DNA from: Neodontobutis hainanensis
Taxonomy: Eukaryota; Chordata; Actinopteri; Gobiiformes; Odontobutidae
Assembly (NCBI GenBank): GCA_024349245.1
Contig: JALDNG010000001.1
Coordinates: 8,629,001-8,693,000 of the forward strand
Length of the DNA stretch: 64,000 nt
Direction of reading: 5' to 3'
The notes under the pieces are model-generated. The model did not search any database. It was not told the DNA's origin and saw nothing but the letters and a program-made list of their open reading frames with translations. This document shows positions 60,448-64,000 of this stretch, one piece after another; the first letter of the stretch is position 1; each line of letters opens with the position of its first letter. The translations under genes and the position numbers were made by a program.

Positions 60448-63400
60448 TTAGTCCAGAGGCTCCTGTTTGATCCGGATGGGGGTGCTGGTGATGGACTGAG
60501 AGAGCCGCAGATCTCGACACAAAACGTATTCACTGAACTGAGATGAGTCCACTCCTCCGCCGCACGACGCTTTGACAGTGAAGCCTTTCTGGAAGAGACG
60601 CTCCAAAACCTGGAGAAAATACAAGAAACAGAGATAAGAAAAGGAACAGTTCAAACTCTTGTGTGTCTGTGTGTGCGCTCTCAAACATTGACTGGAGTTT
60701 ACTTGTAGCGCTTGTCTTGAAAAAAGAAAGGTTTGGAGGACAGAGGGGCAGTCGATACCCAAGCTCAGAGGGCACCATTTATCATTAACTCATTTTTGTG
60801 ACTCAACTCGAGGGGAAGCCTCAGTGACTCGTTTAATCTCAGACACGAGGACTTGTGACTCGGACTTGAGCACAATATTAGACTCGCAAGTCACGCTCAG
60901 TGGGACGAGCTCTCTCATTTAACCCTAAAAAAAAACAGATTTCACATTTTCTTAAGTTCATAGTGCTGGTGCTAAAGAACAGCCTCTCACCTGGACGGAG
61001 TTGAGTCTGCAGTACCCGTTCAGAGGAAAACGGATCACATGGGTCGGGTCCTGGTTCCAGCCTGCGTTCACAGAGTTACACATTACGTCTCCGGTTTCGG
61101 GGAACACCTCCTCGATGAGCACTTTCTCTCCACTCAGCGCTATCCTTTCGCCCAGATCCGGAGTGACGCGCACCACCAGACACTCGCAGCCCACCGTGCG
61201 CTGGGCCTCGCGCTCGGCCTGCCACCGCTCCAGCTCCCGCACCATCGGGGTCAGCTGGTAGTACCGTGCCTCCTCGTACAGCTGCGGGAAGTCCTGAGGT
61301 GAAGGAGGGATAGAAAACAGGGTGAGGAAGGGAAAATAAAGGCATTACTGGTCACATATAGTCTTTGTGGCTGGTGGTAATATAATAGCCTGTTATAACT
61401 TTGCACCAGTCTGTTTATTATTTTCTTTAAAGACGCTAGATAAACTCGGAGAACATGTTGCTGTTTTAAACCAGGTGTGGTGTTCAGGGACATAGGAAAA
61501 GCCTTTGGTGAGTATGTTTTAAAAAGAAATTCAGACACCATCTCCTGGTTTCTGAAGCTCAAGATGAACTGAGCATGTGCAGAACTCAGTTGAGTGACAA
61601 CGGCAAATAAACATGCGATGACAACAAAAGTAACTCCAAAACTTTTATTCTTCTCCCCCCGTTTCTCCTCGTGCTGCACTGGGACAGAACATGTTTATTT
61701 GGACATTTTTTCTCCCTCTGTTGCTGGAAATAGAGATAAATAAGCCATGTCTGTTTGTTACTTTGCCTTTTCACAGCATTACGTTTGCTCGAGTTTCTCT
61801 GAGGCATGTGTATCATTAAATATACCAAATATGATCACAGTGCATACAAACATTCCTTTCACTAGAGCCATGCGTGTATTTGTTTTGAAGGAGACCGTTT
61901 TTGTGCCTTTTGACCTTTTGTTGAAAACAGAAACTCACACTGGCTGTACAGTTACTGGAGAATTCATATTAGAAAAAGTAAATAGTAGTAAAATAGGCCC
62001 CAGTGTCTTTACTATCTTATGGTATAATTCCTATAAAAGTCTAATGGCAGTGTCCTGACTCTTGTATTGAACAGCTGAGGTTTAGGACACATTTTTTATA
62101 GAATCTAATGGTGTCTTCTTCCTCAGAGACAGAGCCCTGTGTTTCCTTTTAACTCCTCACTGCTGCTGCCGACAAGAAGCATACAGAGAGCTGCAGTTGT
62201 CCCTGGGGCAGTGCTCTGTATCAAAGCCTCGCCTCCTCCTCATCCCCTCTTCCTCACCCTCTCCTCACCCCCAAACGCCGACTCCGAGCGAGGGATAGAT
62301 GTGTTTTTATAAAAGGGGTTTTGTCCCCAGGGGTTTTTAGTCATCCTAAAGCAGAGAGAGAATAACAGGGAACGAACTAACTACAGGGAACAAGATGAGA
62401 GAGATCCAATATGCCCGCTGCTTCGTGCACACATTAATTTAGCAAAACACACAGCTCTTTCTGCTGTGAGCTACACTCCATCGACCTCCTTCGTCGCCGC
62501 AGGCCGAGCGCTGCACTGATTAAAGTGTCAGTGTCGGCAGAGTTTCCACTAAAGACGACTGTTGGCTCCAACTAATGAAGATAACGATGCGCTTGTGGAC
62601 ACGCAGAAATAATTTGTTTGACCTCAAGGTTGTGTTTTCCATCTTTGAATATCTCTTTGTCAAATTTGCTCCGAGAATAAAAAAAATGTATAAAAAAAGG
62701 AGACAATGTGTTGAAAACAGAGCAGAGATTAAGATGGGTTCAGGTTAAAAAGAACAGAAAAGGTTCATTATTAGATTAAATTTGTGAGACTGTGAGCTTG
62801 TGTCTGGGTTAATGGTGCGTTCACTTTGTAGACTGAATAAATAAATGGACCAAGAAATCAAAGGGAAGTAAGGGCTGGCTCTGACTGCAGCAGGCTTTCA
62901 GCTTTGGTGACGGCAAAAGGACCTAAACAAGGCTAAAAATAAACTCATTGTCGCAAAAGGGGGTGAAAACCAAAAGTGAACTGCACCAAGTCTGGATTAA
63001 GGATTTTTTGTGACATTTGACTTTCTCTCCCACCTTCTGAATGACCCACCTGACTCTGGAGGTGATTGGATTAATCAATGACAGTTTGTCCAATCAGCGC
63101 AGTTCCATGTTGTTAACATTTGTAAAGGTAAAATGCTCGCTACATCTTCGAACCTAAAACAGTCCCAGACCAGTCAGAGCTGCCACATCACTGGACACAA
63201 CGAGCGATGGATGAATGGATGATAGTTATTTTATCCATCTCTATCAGGGGAAATTCAAGTGTCCAGCAGTATACAACACACACATAAATAAATAATGATC
63301 CAGTAAAGCCATGGTTCTGACGTGAATACTTTGCTTGGAGCAGTTCAAGATTGATTTTTGTGACTTTGTAAACTCACTAAACATGTGAGAATTCAGCTGC

Positions 63401-63665
63401 AGCGCAAGGACTGACATACTCCTGTCTGAAGATACTGGCCTCCGTTTTTGTTTTAAACAAATACACCTGCAGAATATCAGAGTAGACGTGCTGTTTTTAT
63501 TTCTCCGTGAGGCGTTGTACCTTGAAGTCCTCGGGCAGCAGCAGTTTGCAGGTTCGTAAAAAGCTGAGGATGTAGCGGAAGATGTCTCCGTCTCTGTCGA
63601 TGAAGTAGTGCTGCTTCAGACTGTCCAAGACGATGGGCTCGGTGCCGTTGAACAGGCGACTTATT
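60448..63665 (-). CDS. kctd15: KCTD15, last three coding exons
   Basis: BTB/POZ-family protein without a pore; known to restrain neural crest formation by acting on AP-2 (TFAP2A) and Wnt signalling. Exons right to left: 63521-63665 (ISRLFNGTEPIVLDSLKQHY, then FIDRDGDIFRYILSFLRTCK, the core of the BTB domain), 60991-61293 (YQLTPMVRELERWQ; ERIALSGEKVLIEEVFPETG; VNAGWNQDPTHVIRFPLNGY) and 60448-60609 (VLERLFQKGFTVKASCGGGV; IRIKQEPLD, then TAA). Splice sites and phases fit (the 63665 start is phase 2). The C-terminal signature IKQEPLD is shared by KCTD15 and KCTD1; KASCGGGVDSSQFSEYVLCR favours KCTD15. The N-terminus and start codon are beyond the right edge. Teleosts often have kctd15a and kctd15b; which one this is cannot be told. 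Confidence 0.95.
61294..63520. other. kctd15 intron with candidate regulatory block at 62110-62560
   Basis: No additional exon seen between the BTB exon and the 303-nt exon. The 62110-62560 part is GC-richer, repeat-free and carries TTTTTATAAAAGG (MEF2/TATA-like), so it may be regulatory. Near 63226-63290 a short LINE-tail-like phrase (ATCAGGGGAAATTCAAGTGT) is seen. Confidence 0.35.
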
Positions 63666-64000
63666 CTGGAAACAAACAAATCAACATGTAGCAGTCAGAT
63701 TCACTCACAAAACTTTGACTGGAGACATGGATATACTTAGTTTTTGCTGCTGTTACATACAATTGTTATTTTGATTTAAACCAGTTCATGTTTTTATTGC
63801 GACCTTGGAGGAATAATTTATCCTTTACAGCCTTTTCTCCTCTAATGGTTCATTCTAGTTTCACTTTGAGTCAGTGAAAAGCCCAGAGACACTGGACAGA
63901 GGCGAGGTTTTAATTGCAGAGGCCTGCAGTGAGAAGGTGCTCCGGGCGCCAACAACTCGATTGATTTACTGTAAAAGGAGTCAGAGACAGAGGATAGAGT

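Overview
The window is nuclear DNA of a ray-finned (teleost) fish. The reasons are multi-exon vertebrate genes with GT-AG introns, an AT-rich background, degraded Tc1/mariner, hAT, tRNA-SINE and Rex-type LINE copies, and long (TA)n and (TAA)n microsatellites. Nothing prokaryotic, viral or CRISPR-like was seen.

Four protein-coding genes are supported exon by exon. From left to right they are: (1) gpi (glucose-6-phosphate isomerase), minus strand, only its first three coding exons, at 1367-5474; (2) lsm14a (P-body/mRNP protein), minus strand, complete, at 14986-26327; (3) taf4 (TFIID subunit), plus strand, complete with 16 coding exons, at 28808-55074; (4) kctd15, minus strand, the last three coding exons, at 60448-63665, with its 5' end off the right edge. 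lsm14a and taf4 are head to head across about 2.5 kb. taf4 and kctd15 are tail to tail.

The stretch between gpi and lsm14a (about 5.5-15 kb) has no recognisable gene. It holds a Tc1-like transposon with a SINE inserted in it, a second SINE and a larger unclassified element with inverted ends. Introns of lsm14a and taf4 carry further Tc1, hAT, LINE and SINE debris. taf4 intron 1 has a degenerate tandem repeat of about 165 bp. The last taf4 intron (8.2 kb) has a 335-bp TA tract, a hAT MITE with a perfect 8-bp target duplication, and several non-repetitive blocks that look like regulatory DNA candidates.

The genes do not form one pathway: gpi is glycolysis, lsm14a mRNA storage and translational control, taf4 RNA polymerase II initiation, and kctd15 developmental transcription control. 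The interest lies in their arrangement. From memory of the human map, this one locus combines the order and orientation of GPI/LSM14A/KCTD15 (19q13), LSM14B/TAF4 (20q13) and TAF4B/KCTD1 (18q11), as expected of the pre-duplication vertebrate order. The most concrete sequence anomaly is a one-base deficit in the TFG-box exon of lsm14a, which breaks an otherwise intact reading frame.
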